DNA from: Planctomycetota bacterium
Lineage (GTDB): Bacteria; Planctomycetota; Phycisphaerae; UBA1845
DNA length: 64,000 nt
Assembly (NCBI GenBank): GCA_016200265.1
Contig: JACQFE010000047.1
Location: 1 to 64,000 of the forward strand
Direction of reading: 5' to 3'
Shown: positions 36,009 through 44,838 of the stretch, one piece after another
Position numbering within the stretch: the stretch's first letter is position 1
How the letters are laid out: each line of letters opens with the position of its first letter
Notes under the pieces: generated by a model
Databases searched by the model: none
What the model saw: only the letters and a program-made list of their open reading frames with translations
Told to the model about the DNA's origin: nothing
Position numbers and translations under genes: made by a program

Positions 36009-36130
36009 CTGGTCTCGGTCAGTTTCTCACAGGAAACGCTTCGATTGACACCCTGGAATCTAGCGATCGGTCGAATGGGGTCGTCATGCTGAGCGCGGTG
36101 ACGCATCTCGTCAAACAAGAGCGTACACTC

Positions 36131-36739
36131 TCAAATCTTAGAGGATACACTGTCGGTCATCGCGTTTGCGACGTCTCTCAAAACCGCCAGCGGCGGCTGA
36201 TCGGCGTTGACCCGCGCAATCAATTTTTTCGGGTAAGCTTCCAGCACGGGGTGCGTCTCTCGCTCGTAGACAAGTATCCGATTTTCGATGACCGATCGAT
36301 CGGCGTCATCAGGACGACCCGATTTAGCGGCCCGCTTGGACAATCGCGCGATTAACGCGTCGCGATCGTCGATCATTAGATGAACGATCTTCTTCACATC
36401 GATGACACTTTGCAGCAATTCCACCTGCTTTACCGTGCGAGGAATGCCGTCGAGGATGAGCGTATGGTAACCAAGATCGATCTTGCCGGCCGCGATCAGA
36501 CCGTCCACGTGATGCCGAAACACACGAATTGTAAGCTCATCGGGCACGAGCATCCCCTTCGCCGAATAGGAAAGGAATTCCTTGCCGATATCGGAGTTCT
36601 TATCGAGGGCGCGAAAAATATCGCCCATGGCCAAATGCACCAGGTTGGGCATCTGCCCAAGCACGACGCCTTGCGTGCCCTTTCCCGATCCCGGGCAACC
36701 AACCATTAGAATGACTTGATAGTGCTTGTTCGCGCTCAA
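36131..36739 (-). CDS. adk: Adenylate kinase family nucleotide kinase
   Basis: 202 residues from TTG 36739, which has GAGGAGGA four bases upstream; ATG 36709 is a shorter alternative and the open frame to 36907 lies inside the upstream gene. The P-loop (VGCPGSGKGTQ), the AMP-site region (HLAMGDIFRA...SAKGMLVPDE), LILDGIPRTVKQ and the Arg-rich end of the lid (DDADRSVIENRI) are those of adenylate kinase. The lid is short, without zinc Cys. It is separated by 22 bases from the upstream sugar decarboxylase gene and likely co-transcribed. Confidence 0.85.
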   Translation of the reverse strand: MSANKHYQVILMVGCPGSGKGTQGVVLGQMPNLVHLAMGDIFRALDKNSDIGKEFLSYSAKGMLVPDELTIRVFRHHVDGLIAAGKIDLGYHTLILDGIPRTVKQVELLQSVIDVKKIVHLMIDDRDALIARLSKRAAKSGRPDDADRSVIENRILVYERETHPVLEAYPKKLIARVNADQPPLAVLRDVANAMTDSVSSKI

Positions 36740-36761
36740 CTCATCCTCCTCAACACCGATT

Positions 36762-37694
36762 TCACAAAACCGTCCTGAAGTACTCAACGGTCCGTCGAAG
36801 GCCGTCAAGCAGTTCAGCGCGCGGCCCCCAATGAAGCCGCTCTCGCGCCCGCGTGCAATCCGGTCTACGGCGCTCCGGATCGTCGCCGGGAAGCGGCCTG
36901 GAATCAACCCTCAGCTTTCGGCCAAGAATTTCACCCAGGCACGTGACGATTTCGTTCATGGATCGCTCATCCGTGCCGCCAACATTGACCGGTTCATGCG
37001 CGTCCGTGCCCGCATATTTCATCAGACCAACGATTCCCTCGATCATGTCGTCCACGTAGCAGAAACACCTCGTTTGTGCGCCCGTCCCATACACCGTCAA
37101 CGGCTTGTCCTGAAGGGCCTGCACAATGAAATTCGATATGACCCTTCCATCGCCAACGGCCATTCGCGGTCCGTATGTGTTGAAGATGCGGATGATTCGC
37201 GTATCGATCTTGTGTTCGCGGTGATAATCCATCATCAACGTTTCAGCGACGCGTTTGCCCTCGTCGTAACAGGCACGCGGGCCGATCGTGTTCACGTTGC
37301 CGAGGTATGTTTCCGGCTGCGGATGCACGTGCGGGTCGCCGTACACTTCGCTCGTCGAGGCCTGCAAGATTCTTGCCTTCGTTCGCTTGGCGATGCCCAG
37401 CATGTGCAGCGTGCCGAGAACCGAAGTCTTTACGGTCTTCACTGGGTTCGATTGATAATGAACAGGAGAGGCCGGACATGCGAGATTGAAGATCCAATCG
37501 ACATCGACATAAAGCGGCTCGACAATGTCATGACGAATGAACTCAAACTCGCGACGATCGCGCAGGTGAGCAATGTTCCGCTCGTCGCCGGTGAAGAAGT
37601 TGTCCGCGCCGACGACATGATGTCCCTCGGCGATCAGCCGATCGCAAAGATGACTTCCCAAAAACCCCGCTGCACCAGTTACTAAGACGCGCAT
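36762..37694 (-). CDS. UDP-glucuronate decarboxylase (UXS-type SDR)
   Basis: 310 residues from ATG 37694. It is an extended short-chain dehydrogenase: NAD site TGAAGFLGSHLCDRL, NLACPASPVHYQSNPVKT, the catalytic Ser-Thr in QASTSEVYGDP, Tyr/Lys in CYDEGKRVAE, RIFNTYGPRM and TRCFCYVDDMIEG. These match UDP-glucuronate decarboxylases, which make UDP-xylose for surface polysaccharide. Length is typical of the soluble enzyme. It is the first of a likely two-gene transcript with adk. The hicAB pair lies upstream. Confidence 0.9.
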   Translation of the reverse strand: MRVLVTGAAGFLGSHLCDRLIAEGHHVVGADNFFTGDERNIAHLRDRREFEFIRHDIVEPLYVDVDWIFNLACPASPVHYQSNPVKTVKTSVLGTLHMLGIAKRTKARILQASTSEVYGDPHVHPQPETYLGNVNTIGPRACYDEGKRVAETLMMDYHREHKIDTRIIRIFNTYGPRMAVGDGRVISNFIVQALQDKPLTVYGTGAQTRCFCYVDDMIEGIVGLMKYAGTDAHEPVNVGGTDERSMNEIVTCLGEILGRKLRVDSRPLPGDDPERRRPDCTRARERLHWGPRAELLDGLRRTVEYFRTVL

Positions 37695-37733
37695 GTGATT
37701 TCGCTAACGACTCCTTGCGCGCCAGCGAGTGCA

Positions 37734-37946
37734 TCATGCGCGCTGAAATTCTTCCCACATGATCCCAAGTTGGCGCACCACAGCTTGGATCGTTCCAAGC
37801 TTGAGGTCTCGTCCACTCCAGTCGGGCAATGTGCTCGCCCTTTGTGCCGCAGGATTAAACCACTTGCGGTGCGATCCGCCTCCCCGACGCGGCAACTCGA
37901 TGCAACCAAGTGCAGTTAATTTCCGTGACGCATCACGGTAAGTCAC
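37734..37946 (-). CDS. hicA: HicA-type mRNA interferase toxin
   Basis: 70 residues from GTG 37946, which overlaps the hicB stop (GTGA, 4 bases). The double-stranded-RNA-binding-like fold has the key Gly-rich loop and catalytic His (PRRGGGSHRKWFNP, His26), with RDLKLGTIQAVVRQLGI at the C-terminus. HicA cleaves mRNA when freed from HicB. Length is normal for HicA. The order antitoxin-then-toxin is reversed relative to the common hicA-hicB layout. Confidence 0.85.
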   Translation of the reverse strand: MTYRDASRKLTALGCIELPRRGGGSHRKWFNPAAQRASTLPDWSGRDLKLGTIQAVVRQLGIMWEEFQRA

Positions 37947-38188
37947 GGTGTGCCTACTAGCGTTTCAAGCCAGACCGGTCCGCTCTCCGCATTTTGGGGA
38001 ATCGTCGATGGCAGCGGGCGATTCAAGTCTTCGTACGTTTCAATCACGGCGGCGAGCGCATCGCGCACGTTATTCAATGCGTCATCGGCTGATTCACCTT
38101 CTGTCACGAGTTCCGGCAACAGTGGCGATGTGACAGTGAATCCACCTTCAGGTTGAGGCATGAGCAAGAGTGGAATTTTGTACAGCAT
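37943..38188 (-). CDS. hicB: HicB-type antitoxin
   Basis: 81 residues from ATG 38188 with AAAGGA four bases upstream. It has the partial RNase-H-like HicB fold: MLYKIPLLLMPQPEGGFTVT, PLLPELVTEGESADDALNNV and ALAAVIETYED. It neutralises HicA by direct binding. There is no C-terminal DNA-binding domain at this length, so autoregulation is uncertain. It overlaps hicA by 4 bases, so the two are translationally coupled. Confidence 0.85.
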   Translation of the reverse strand: MLYKIPLLLMPQPEGGFTVTSPLLPELVTEGESADDALNNVRDALAAVIETYEDLNRPLPSTIPQNAESGPVWLETLVGTP

Positions 38189-38293
38189 GGCGTCCTTTCT
38201 TACCGACAGATCGGATTAGAATCATCAAAACTTTGAACACCAAAGCATAACCGCCCCAAAATCGATGTTCAACTGATGCCGCCCTAGAGACAA

Positions 38294-41200
38294 TCAAAAT
38301 TTTTCATTTCCTGCTCTCCCCAATCGCCACAATTCGCGAAGCTGCCCTGAGTCCATTTGCCCAACCGACGACACCCAGAAAATGACCCAAGCGGAGTTCC
38401 CGCAATGGCGAATTTCGGTATCCTTGCCCAGCCGGTCGATCATCGTCGGCGTCACCGAATTCTGTGGCGCGCGAATTTCGAGGCGCAATCCTCGCCCCAT
38501 GTTGGTCACAATTTTTCCTGCCGACGCCGCTTCGCCTGGCACTTTCATGGCCACCGCGGTCTTTGCGTTCCAATCCAGCATCAGGTTTTTCTGAAGTTTC
38601 TTGAACTGGCCGATGATGGTCATCAACAATGGGGGCGTCCATTGCGGCGTCTGACGGGCGGACATCGACTTCTGTGATAAGTGCCACCGCTCGCCATCAA
38701 CCGCCCAAGGCTCGGAGAGCTCCGGTTTTTCGTCGACGCGTTTGCAATGTTTGAAATACGCGATGGCCGCCGCTTTCAGAAAAGTATGAAACGCAACCCG
38801 ATTGACATCTTTGAAATCGCGAAGCGAGATTCGCACGTTGTCCCAGCCGCCCGCAATCCCACTCAAACGCCGAATCTGCACGCGGCTCCATTGACCATAA
38901 ATCGGCAGGTCGCCGCGCTCGTCAAGCGTCTTAATCCCCAGTGATTTCTGAAGCGCATATTGACCGAACGTGCTCTGTGGAACCCGAATGCTGACCTCCA
39001 GCAGATCCTTGAACCCAGTCAAAATATGACAGAACCAGGGGCCGCTCCTGTCCGCAGTGATCTCGATCCGCGTGCGATGATTCCAATCGGTTGGCAGGAA
39101 TGATCCGAGCAGCTCGATCGAATCCACGAGCCAGCTCAGCACATCCGCCTCCCATCCGATCGGTTTTCCATTGCTGTCGGTGCGACGCTGCGTGTGCCAC
39201 TCGCGCCCATTTTCTTCCCAGGGCATCTTCGCCTCCGCGCCTGCTTCAATTGCAGGTGCGGCGCGTTCCGACTTAAGCTCTTCTCCAGCACGATGAACAA
39301 CGCGCTCGGCAATCGGTCCTGACGCCAGCACTTTTCGCAGCGCGACTCCCGTATGCGAATTGTCATAACCGGCCACTGACTCCGGCGTTCCTGCAATCAC
39401 AATTTCGCCGCCCATGTCACCCGCCTCTGGACCGAGATCAATGATCCAGTCCGCAGTCTTGATCACGTCCAGATTGTGTTCGATGCAAATCACTGTGTTG
39501 CCGAGGTCAACAAGCCGGTGCAGCACGTCGAGCAGTTTTCGCAGGTCGTCAACGTGCAGACCAGTGGTCGGTTCATCGAGAATGTACAGCGTCTTACCCG
39601 TCGAAGGCTTGCCAAGTTCCGAGGCGAGCTTCACCCGCTGGGCCTCGCCGCCGGAAAGCGTCGTCGCCGCCTGACCGAGAGCGAGGTATCCGAGACCCAC
39701 GTCTTCGAGCGTTTTGAGCATCCTTCGAATGGCCGGCACATTCTCAAACAATTGTGCGGCCTCAGCTACGGACAAGTTGAGCACGTCGGCGATGCTCTTG
39801 CCTCGATAGGCAACGTCCAGCGTCTCGGCCACATACCTCGCGCCATTGCAGCTTTCGCATTCGATCCACACGTCGGGCAAGAAGTGCATTTCAATGCAGC
39901 GCTGACCCATTCCCTGGCACGCTTCGCAACGACCGCCGGGACGATTGAAGCTGAAGCGATTGACCGTGTACCCGCGAACTTTGCTTAGCGGCAGCTTGGC
40001 ATACAACTCGCGGATGGCGTCAAATGCGCCGGTATAGGTGGCTGCATTGCTCGTCGGTGTATTGCCGATCGGCGATTGATCGACGTTGATGACCTTGTCG
40101 ATTTGTTCCAAGCCGATGATTTTCTCGTGTCCACCAACGGTCACCGACGCGCGATGAAGTCGAACCGCCAGGGCATTGTAAAGCACATTGTTGATTAGAG
40201 TGCTCTTACCGCTTCCCGAAACACCGGTGACGCAAGTGAACCGGCCAAGCGGAAAGGCCGCGTCGATTTCCTTCAGGTTATTCGCTCGCGCCCCCTTGAT
40301 CACAAGCCAATTCAAATTGTCGATTGTTGATTGTCGATTGTCGATTGGGGTGGTGCCTTTACGCGACCTTGTTCTTTGTGTTTTGACGTCTTGATGTCTT
40401 GACGTTTTGACGTTTCGATACACCGCATCGACGCCTCGCCGATTCGACGGCACGGGTATCGCCTCACTCCCGGAAAGATACGCACCCGTGAGCGACGCTT
40501 TTTTCTTTCGGAGGACTTCGGGCGAGCCATCCGCCGTCACGGTTCCGCCGAAACGACCCGCGCCGGGTCCGAAGTCGAGTACGTGATCCGCCGCGTCAAT
40601 GACTTCTCGATCGTGCTCGACCAATAAGAGCGTGTTGCCAAGATCGCGCAAGTGTTTGAGAGCTCGGATCAGGCGATGATTGTCGCGCGGGTGCAGGCCG
40701 ATGGTCGGCTCGTCGAGCACATAGAGCACGCCGGTCAGCCCCGTGCCGATCTGCGATGCGAGTTGAATTCGCTGGGCCTCACCGCCCGAAAGGGTCGCCG
40801 ACGCGCGGTTGAGACTCAGATAATCCAGGCCCACATCGACCAAAAACCCGAGTCGCGAAGTGATTTCGTGCAGAATTTCTCCGGCAATTTTTCGACGCCG
40901 CGCATCCAATTCAAGTGAGCGGAACCAGTTGAGCGCCTCGCCCAGCGATCGCCGACAAATGTCATTTAACGTCAATTCATTCACGCGAACCGCGGCGGCA
41001 TCGACTCGCAGTCGCGATCCCTGGCACGCTTCGCAGGGTATTTCCGCCGTCAGTCCCGTCAGCCGTTCTCGCAATTTCGGATTCGCCCGCGCCGCACGCG
41101 CAATCGCCGGAAAAAATCCACGCCAACGAAACCGAATTCTCGATTGACAGGGAATTCCCGATTTCCGATTTCCAATTGCCGATTGCTCTTTCCGAGCCGC

Positions 41201-43822
41201 GACCGTGAGGGAGCGGTCCGACTCGGTTTCTGATTTCGCACCCGGATTACACTCCTCAATTGGAAATCGGAAATCGGAAATCGGAAATCTCGTTTCGATC
41301 CATTCCTCCCCACACCCTTGAAGCACTGCCGCCTGTTGAGCGTCGCTCAAGCGGTTCCATGATGTGTTCAGGTCGAACCCAAGATGTGCTGCAAACGCCC
41401 CGAGGAGCGCGAACAAAGAAGAGTCAGGATCGAGCTTCGCCCAACCCGCAATCGCGCCATCGACGAGAGACCGCGTCGGATGAACCACAATTGCCGACGG
41501 ACTGGCCCCTTGTTGCGTGCCCAGGCCTTCGCACGTCGGGCACCAACCCATCCGCGTGTTAAACGAAAAACAATGCGGCGAGAGCTCCTCCAGCTCCTGC
41601 CCGCATTGATGACACAATCGATGCTGCGATAAACGAAGATCGTCGTTGCAAGCCGCGTCCTTGACCTTGCGATTCAAGGATAGTCCATGCGACCCGTCTT
41701 CTCCTTTATCGTCCGCGCTCGCAACCATGATGACGCCGCGACCAACAGCCAATGCCTGCTCGACGCTGTCCGCAAGCCTCGATCGCTGGGCTCGCCGAAC
41801 GATCACGCGGTCGACGACAAGTTCCACCCTGTGATCCTTGCCGCGTCCAAGTTCGATCGGCTCACTCAATTCGCGCACCACGCCGTCCACGCGAGCGCGG
41901 GTGTACCCATTGGCTCGCTCACGGTTCAACAGATCGCCGTGTGATTCTCCGTCAGTCGGAGCAACCGGCGCGAGAATGAATGCCCGCTCGCCCTCCTTCG
42001 CGGCAATGATCCGCTCGACAATCTCCTCGCTGCTGAGCGCTTCGATCGGCACTTTGCACTTCGGACAAAACGGTTCCCCAATGCGAGCCCACAAAACCCG
42101 CATGTAGTCAAAAATCTCAGTGACCGTGCCGACGGTCGAACGCGGTGAGCGACTGGTATTTTTCTGCTCGATGCAGATCGCTGGCGACAGGCCATGAATG
42201 TGCTCAACCTTCGGCGGCTGCAATCGGCCCAGAAATTGCCGGGCATATGACGACAACGACTCGACATATCGCCGCTGACCTTCGGCGTAGACGGTGTCCA
42301 CGGCAAAACTACTTTTTCCCGAGCCGCTGGGCCCGGCGCAAATCGTCGTTTTGTTGCGCGGAAATTCGACGGAAATGTTCTTTAGGTTGTGCTGATTTGC
42401 CCCGACGACGCAGACGGACGAATTGACGACTGTCGATTGTCGATTGTCGATTGAAACGACTTCTCTATGCTTCGTTGCCTTCTTGCCTTGCTGCCTTGTT
42501 GCCTCTTTTCGAACTTTGAACTTTGAACTTTGAATTTCGCGAAGAACCTCGTGCAGCGCCATGCCCGTATACGACCTTTCGCACTCCGCGATGTCTTCTG
42601 GCGTGCCGGCCACAACGATCTCGCCGCCGGCGTCGCCACCCTCCGGACCCAGGTCAATCACCCAATCCGCGGTTTTAATGACGTCCAAGTTGTGTTCGAT
42701 CACGAGAACCGTGTTGCCCGCATCGACGAACCCGTGCAGCACGATCAGCAAACGCTTGATATCCGCGAAATGCAGCCCCGTCGTCGGTTCATCGAGAATG
42801 TACAGCGTGCGGCCTGTCGAGCGTTTCACCAGCTCGCGAGCCAGCTTGATCCGTTGGGCCTCACCGCCGGAAAGCGTGGTCGAGGACTGCCCGAGCTTGA
42901 TGTAGTCCAGGCCCACGTCGTGCAGCGTGCGTAGCATTTTTTCGGCCGACGGAACGTTCGCAAAATGCTCAAGAGCTTGCTGAACGTCCAACTCCAATAC
43001 GTCAGCAATGGACTTGCCTTTGAAAAGAATCTGAAGGGTCTCGTGATTGAACCTCTTGCCGCCACAGACCGCGCAGGTGATCCACACGTCGGCCAGCATC
43101 TCCATTTCCATACGATTGCTGCCGTTGCCCTCGCACGATTCGCATCGCCCCCCGCCTTCATCGCTTGAGACGTTGAAGCTGAATCGACCCGGCTTGTAAC
43201 CGCGAACCTTTGAATCCGGCAGCCGGGCGTAGAGGTCGCGGATCTCATCGAACATTTTGATATACGTGGCCGGGTTGCTCCGCGGCGTCCGACCAATCGG
43301 CGATTGATCGATGTCGATGACCTTGTCGAGATGCTCGATGCCGAGGATGCGATCGTGAGTACCCGGACCCACGGTTTCACTGGCGCCTAAGTTGTCTTCT
43401 TGCTTCGCTTCCTTCGACTTTTGCTTCTCTTTGGAGTTCCTAAGTCCAAGTTGCATGTTGAGCTTTTGCGTCAGCGCCTCTCGAAGAATGTCATTGACCA
43501 GCGAGCTTTTCCCCGATCCCGAAACGCCGGTCACGCACACGAACCGACCGAGTGGAATTTCGACAGTGATGTTTTTGAGATTATTGTGCTTTGCTCCGAC
43601 GATGGTGAGCGTGGGAACTTGAAATACTGATTGTGTTGTCGATTTTTCTATTACGTTGCCTTTGGCTTTCGAGCGCCGAGCTTCGGCTTTTTCTTTCCGA
43701 GCCGCGACCGAAAGGGAGCGGTCAGATCGCTCGGGCGCAGTTTGCCCCTCGGATATGCCGACACCGTTGGCTGCCGCGTGAGTGCGCGGATTTGATATTC
43801 CAGAATGATTCTTACCGCTCAA
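38294..43822 (-). CDS. uvrA: Giant UvrA with three ATPase modules and C-terminal extension
   Basis: 1842 residues from TTG 43822, preceded by a G-rich ribosome site; no ATG fits. Normal UvrA (about 950 residues) finds DNA lesions in nucleotide excision repair. Here residues about 70-425 form an extra module of the second-half type (Walker A GVSGSGKSS at 99-107, zinc Cys CESC...CAVCGG, signature TTLSGGEAQR, DEPTTGLH). Residues about 468-1480 are a complete standard UvrA (GPSGSGKSS at 497, first-half signature ATLSGGEAQR with DEPTIGLH, then GVSGSGKST and TTLSGGEAQR). Residues about 1530-1842 are a two-repeat extension (PWEENGREWH and PWAVDGERWH). Linkers at about 30-65, 430-470, 840-900 and 1130-1170 are encoded by dispersed repeats. 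Confidence 0.9.
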   Translation of the reverse strand: MSGKNHSGISNPRTHAAANGVGISEGQTAPERSDRSLSVAARKEKAEARRSKAKGNVIEKSTTQSVFQVPTLTIVGAKHNNLKNITVEIPLGRFVCVTGVSGSGKSSLVNDILREALTQKLNMQLGLRNSKEKQKSKEAKQEDNLGASETVGPGTHDRILGIEHLDKVIDIDQSPIGRTPRSNPATYIKMFDEIRDLYARLPDSKVRGYKPGRFSFNVSSDEGGGRCESCEGNGSNRMEMEMLADVWITCAVCGGKRFNHETLQILFKGKSIADVLELDVQQALEHFANVPSAEKMLRTLHDVGLDYIKLGQSSTTLSGGEAQRIKLARELVKRSTGRTLYILDEPTTGLHFADIKRLLIVLHGFVDAGNTVLVIEHNLDVIKTADWVIDLGPEGGDAGGEIVVAGTPEDIAECERSYTGMALHEVLREIQSSKFKVRKEATRQQGKKATKHREVVSIDNRQSTVVNSSVCVVGANQHNLKNISVEFPRNKTTICAGPSGSGKSSFAVDTVYAEGQRRYVESLSSYARQFLGRLQPPKVEHIHGLSPAICIEQKNTSRSPRSTVGTVTEIFDYMRVLWARIGEPFCPKCKVPIEALSSEEIVERIIAAKEGERAFILAPVAPTDGESHGDLLNRERANGYTRARVDGVVRELSEPIELGRGKDHRVELVVDRVIVRRAQRSRLADSVEQALAVGRGVIMVASADDKGEDGSHGLSLNRKVKDAACNDDLRLSQHRLCHQCGQELEELSPHCFSFNTRMGWCPTCEGLGTQQGASPSAIVVHPTRSLVDGAIAGWAKLDPDSSLFALLGAFAAHLGFDLNTSWNRLSDAQQAAVLQGCGEEWIETRFPISDFRFPIEECNPGAKSETESDRSLTVAARKEQSAIGNRKSGIPCQSRIRFRWRGFFPAIARAARANPKLRERLTGLTAEIPCEACQGSRLRVDAAAVRVNELTLNDICRRSLGEALNWFRSLELDARRRKIAGEILHEITSRLGFLVDVGLDYLSLNRASATLSGGEAQRIQLASQIGTGLTGVLYVLDEPTIGLHPRDNHRLIRALKHLRDLGNTLLLVEHDREVIDAADHVLDFGPGAGRFGGTVTADGSPEVLRKKKASLTGAYLSGSEAIPVPSNRRGVDAVYRNVKTSRHQDVKTQRTRSRKGTTPIDNRQSTIDNLNWLVIKGARANNLKEIDAAFPLGRFTCVTGVSGSGKSTLINNVLYNALAVRLHRASVTVGGHEKIIGLEQIDKVINVDQSPIGNTPTSNAATYTGAFDAIRELYAKLPLSKVRGYTVNRFSFNRPGGRCEACQGMGQRCIEMHFLPDVWIECESCNGARYVAETLDVAYRGKSIADVLNLSVAEAAQLFENVPAIRRMLKTLEDVGLGYLALGQAATTLSGGEAQRVKLASELGKPSTGKTLYILDEPTTGLHVDDLRKLLDVLHRLVDLGNTVICIEHNLDVIKTADWIIDLGPEAGDMGGEIVIAGTPESVAGYDNSHTGVALRKVLASGPIAERVVHRAGEELKSERAAPAIEAGAEAKMPWEENGREWHTQRRTDSNGKPIGWEADVLSWLVDSIELLGSFLPTDWNHRTRIEITADRSGPWFCHILTGFKDLLEVSIRVPQSTFGQYALQKSLGIKTLDERGDLPIYGQWSRVQIRRLSGIAGGWDNVRISLRDFKDVNRVAFHTFLKAAAIAYFKHCKRVDEKPELSEPWAVDGERWHLSQKSMSARQTPQWTPPLLMTIIGQFKKLQKNLMLDWNAKTAVAMKVPGEAASAGKIVTNMGRGLRLEIRAPQNSVTPTMIDRLGKDTEIRHCGNSAWVIFWVSSVGQMDSGQLRELWRLGRAGNEKF
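40311..40432. repeat. Repeat-derived linker in uvrA (CGATTGTCGATTG / TTTTGACGTCTTGA)
   Basis: Tandem-like GTCGATTGTTGATTGTCGAT and TTGACGTCTTGATGTCTTGA tracts, in frame as linker before the last ATPase module. Similar tracts lie at 42425-42450 and 55349-55385. Confidence 0.6.
41135..41300. repeat. Repeat-derived linker in uvrA (GGAAATCGGAAATC / GAGCCGCGACCGTGAGGG)
   Basis: Holds GATTTCCGATTTCCAATTGC, a copy of TTTCCGAGCCGCGACCGTGA, and a GGAAATCGGAAATCGGAAAT tract. It is translated in frame within the first standard UvrA half and includes the peptide SDRSLTVAARKE. Confidence 0.65.
42413..42535. repeat. Repeat-derived linker in uvrA between modules 1 and 2
   Basis: CGATTGTCGATTGTCGATTG, CTTGCCTTGCTGCCTTGTTG and AACTTTGAACTTTGAACTTT tracts, in frame (residues about 430-470). 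Confidence 0.65.
43640..43745. repeat. Repeat-derived N-terminal segment of uvrA
   Basis: Contains CTTTCCGAGCCGCGACCGAA followed by AGGGAGCGGTC, a copy of the pheS-end repeat. In frame it encodes SDRSLSVAARKE, nearly the same peptide as at about 41190-41225. Confidence 0.65.
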
Positions 43823-43837
43823 CTCTTCCCCCCGCTA

Positions 43838-44821
43838 CTATTTCGACTTGTGCGGACCTTCGCCTTGGGTGAATAGAATGTTGTTTTCCAGTTGCGATCG
43901 CAAATCCTCCCGAACCGAGTAGCGAATCTGATTGATCCCGCTGACATCGAAGTGAACTTTTTTCTGATCCTTGGGACAGCAAAAAATCACGGATTTCTTG
44001 AGCGAATGCGCGAAGCCCGCTTCATAATATACGCCAGGATTGTTTTCAGTGAGATCGGCGATAACGAAAGGTGCGACTCGAATATCCTGCAACACTTGCC
44101 CCATGATTTGGTCGTTGTGAGGAACGGTATTGGCTTTCTTCACTGCCCAATGCGCTGACTTGCACGCTGGCTCGATCGCGAGATCATAGAGTTCCTTCAT
44201 CTCTTTGGTCCGATCGGGCTCGCCGAACCACATCGCGACGAAAACGGGATTGGACCGAGCGCCCTGTCCGCTCGTAAGCGACTCGTAACGCTCCCATCCC
44301 TTTGGCGTGACGAAATATGAATTAGGAGAGCCTCCGTACTTGAGGTATTCCATCGAAACCAGATTATTCGCGTAGTACGTCCACGCCTCGGTCTCTAGCG
44401 ACAAGAATGCGAACGCTAATTCCTCTTGATGGTGAAACTGAATCGTTTGGCCAGGGCGTTCCGAGAGAACGCAGAAATTTCTTAGGCAGCGCTCAATCTG
44501 AGCCGAAACGGTGTCTGGATATTCCGCGACGAGGTCATCAAAGCACAGGATTACGTAATGCTCATGAGGTGCGACAACCTTTCTGTCGAATCGAATAAAT
44601 ATGGGTTCTGTAAGTCCTTCAATCCGGCGAACGAAAAGCATGGCTGCGGCCTGCTTTAGCTTCTCCGGCTCGTGCTTGGCGAGATGTTCGAATTGGTGAT
44701 CTGACGGGTAATCAAATGCGAAAACGCCGCAAGATGGACAGTCAACAAGTGTGCCTTTCAATGACTGTTTTGGATTGATTTGATGCAGGCGGCAAATCGG
44801 ACACAGTTTATCGTCGGGCAT
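43838..44821 (-). CDS. Zn-ribbon protein with C-terminal nucleoside-deoxyribosyltransferase/TIR-like domain
   Basis: 327 residues from ATG 44821 with AAGGA two bases upstream; the frame opens at 44899 but inside the preceding gene. Residues 7-40 hold a zinc-ribbon-like pair (CPICRLHQIN...VDCPSCG). A middle helical region spans about 45-190. Residues about 195-310 show a Rossmann-like pattern: NPVFVAMWFG, LYDLAIEPACKSA, QIMGQVLQDIRVAPFVIADL, then TENNPGVYYEAGFAHSL. The 'VIADLT-x-NN-x-GVYYE-G-A' block marks the nucleotide-ribosyl-hydrolase/TIR-like superfamily, in which the Glu acts in catalysis. Such domains often act in nucleotide signalling or phage defence. It follows a small gene by 17 bases. 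Confidence 0.75.
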   Translation of the reverse strand: MPDDKLCPICRLHQINPKQSLKGTLVDCPSCGVFAFDYPSDHQFEHLAKHEPEKLKQAAAMLFVRRIEGLTEPIFIRFDRKVVAPHEHYVILCFDDLVAEYPDTVSAQIERCLRNFCVLSERPGQTIQFHHQEELAFAFLSLETEAWTYYANNLVSMEYLKYGGSPNSYFVTPKGWERYESLTSGQGARSNPVFVAMWFGEPDRTKEMKELYDLAIEPACKSAHWAVKKANTVPHNDQIMGQVLQDIRVAPFVIADLTENNPGVYYEAGFAHSLKKSVIFCCPKDQKKVHFDVSGINQIRYSVREDLRSQLENNILFTQGEGPHKSK

Positions 44822-44838
44822 TGTCCTTACCGATTTAA

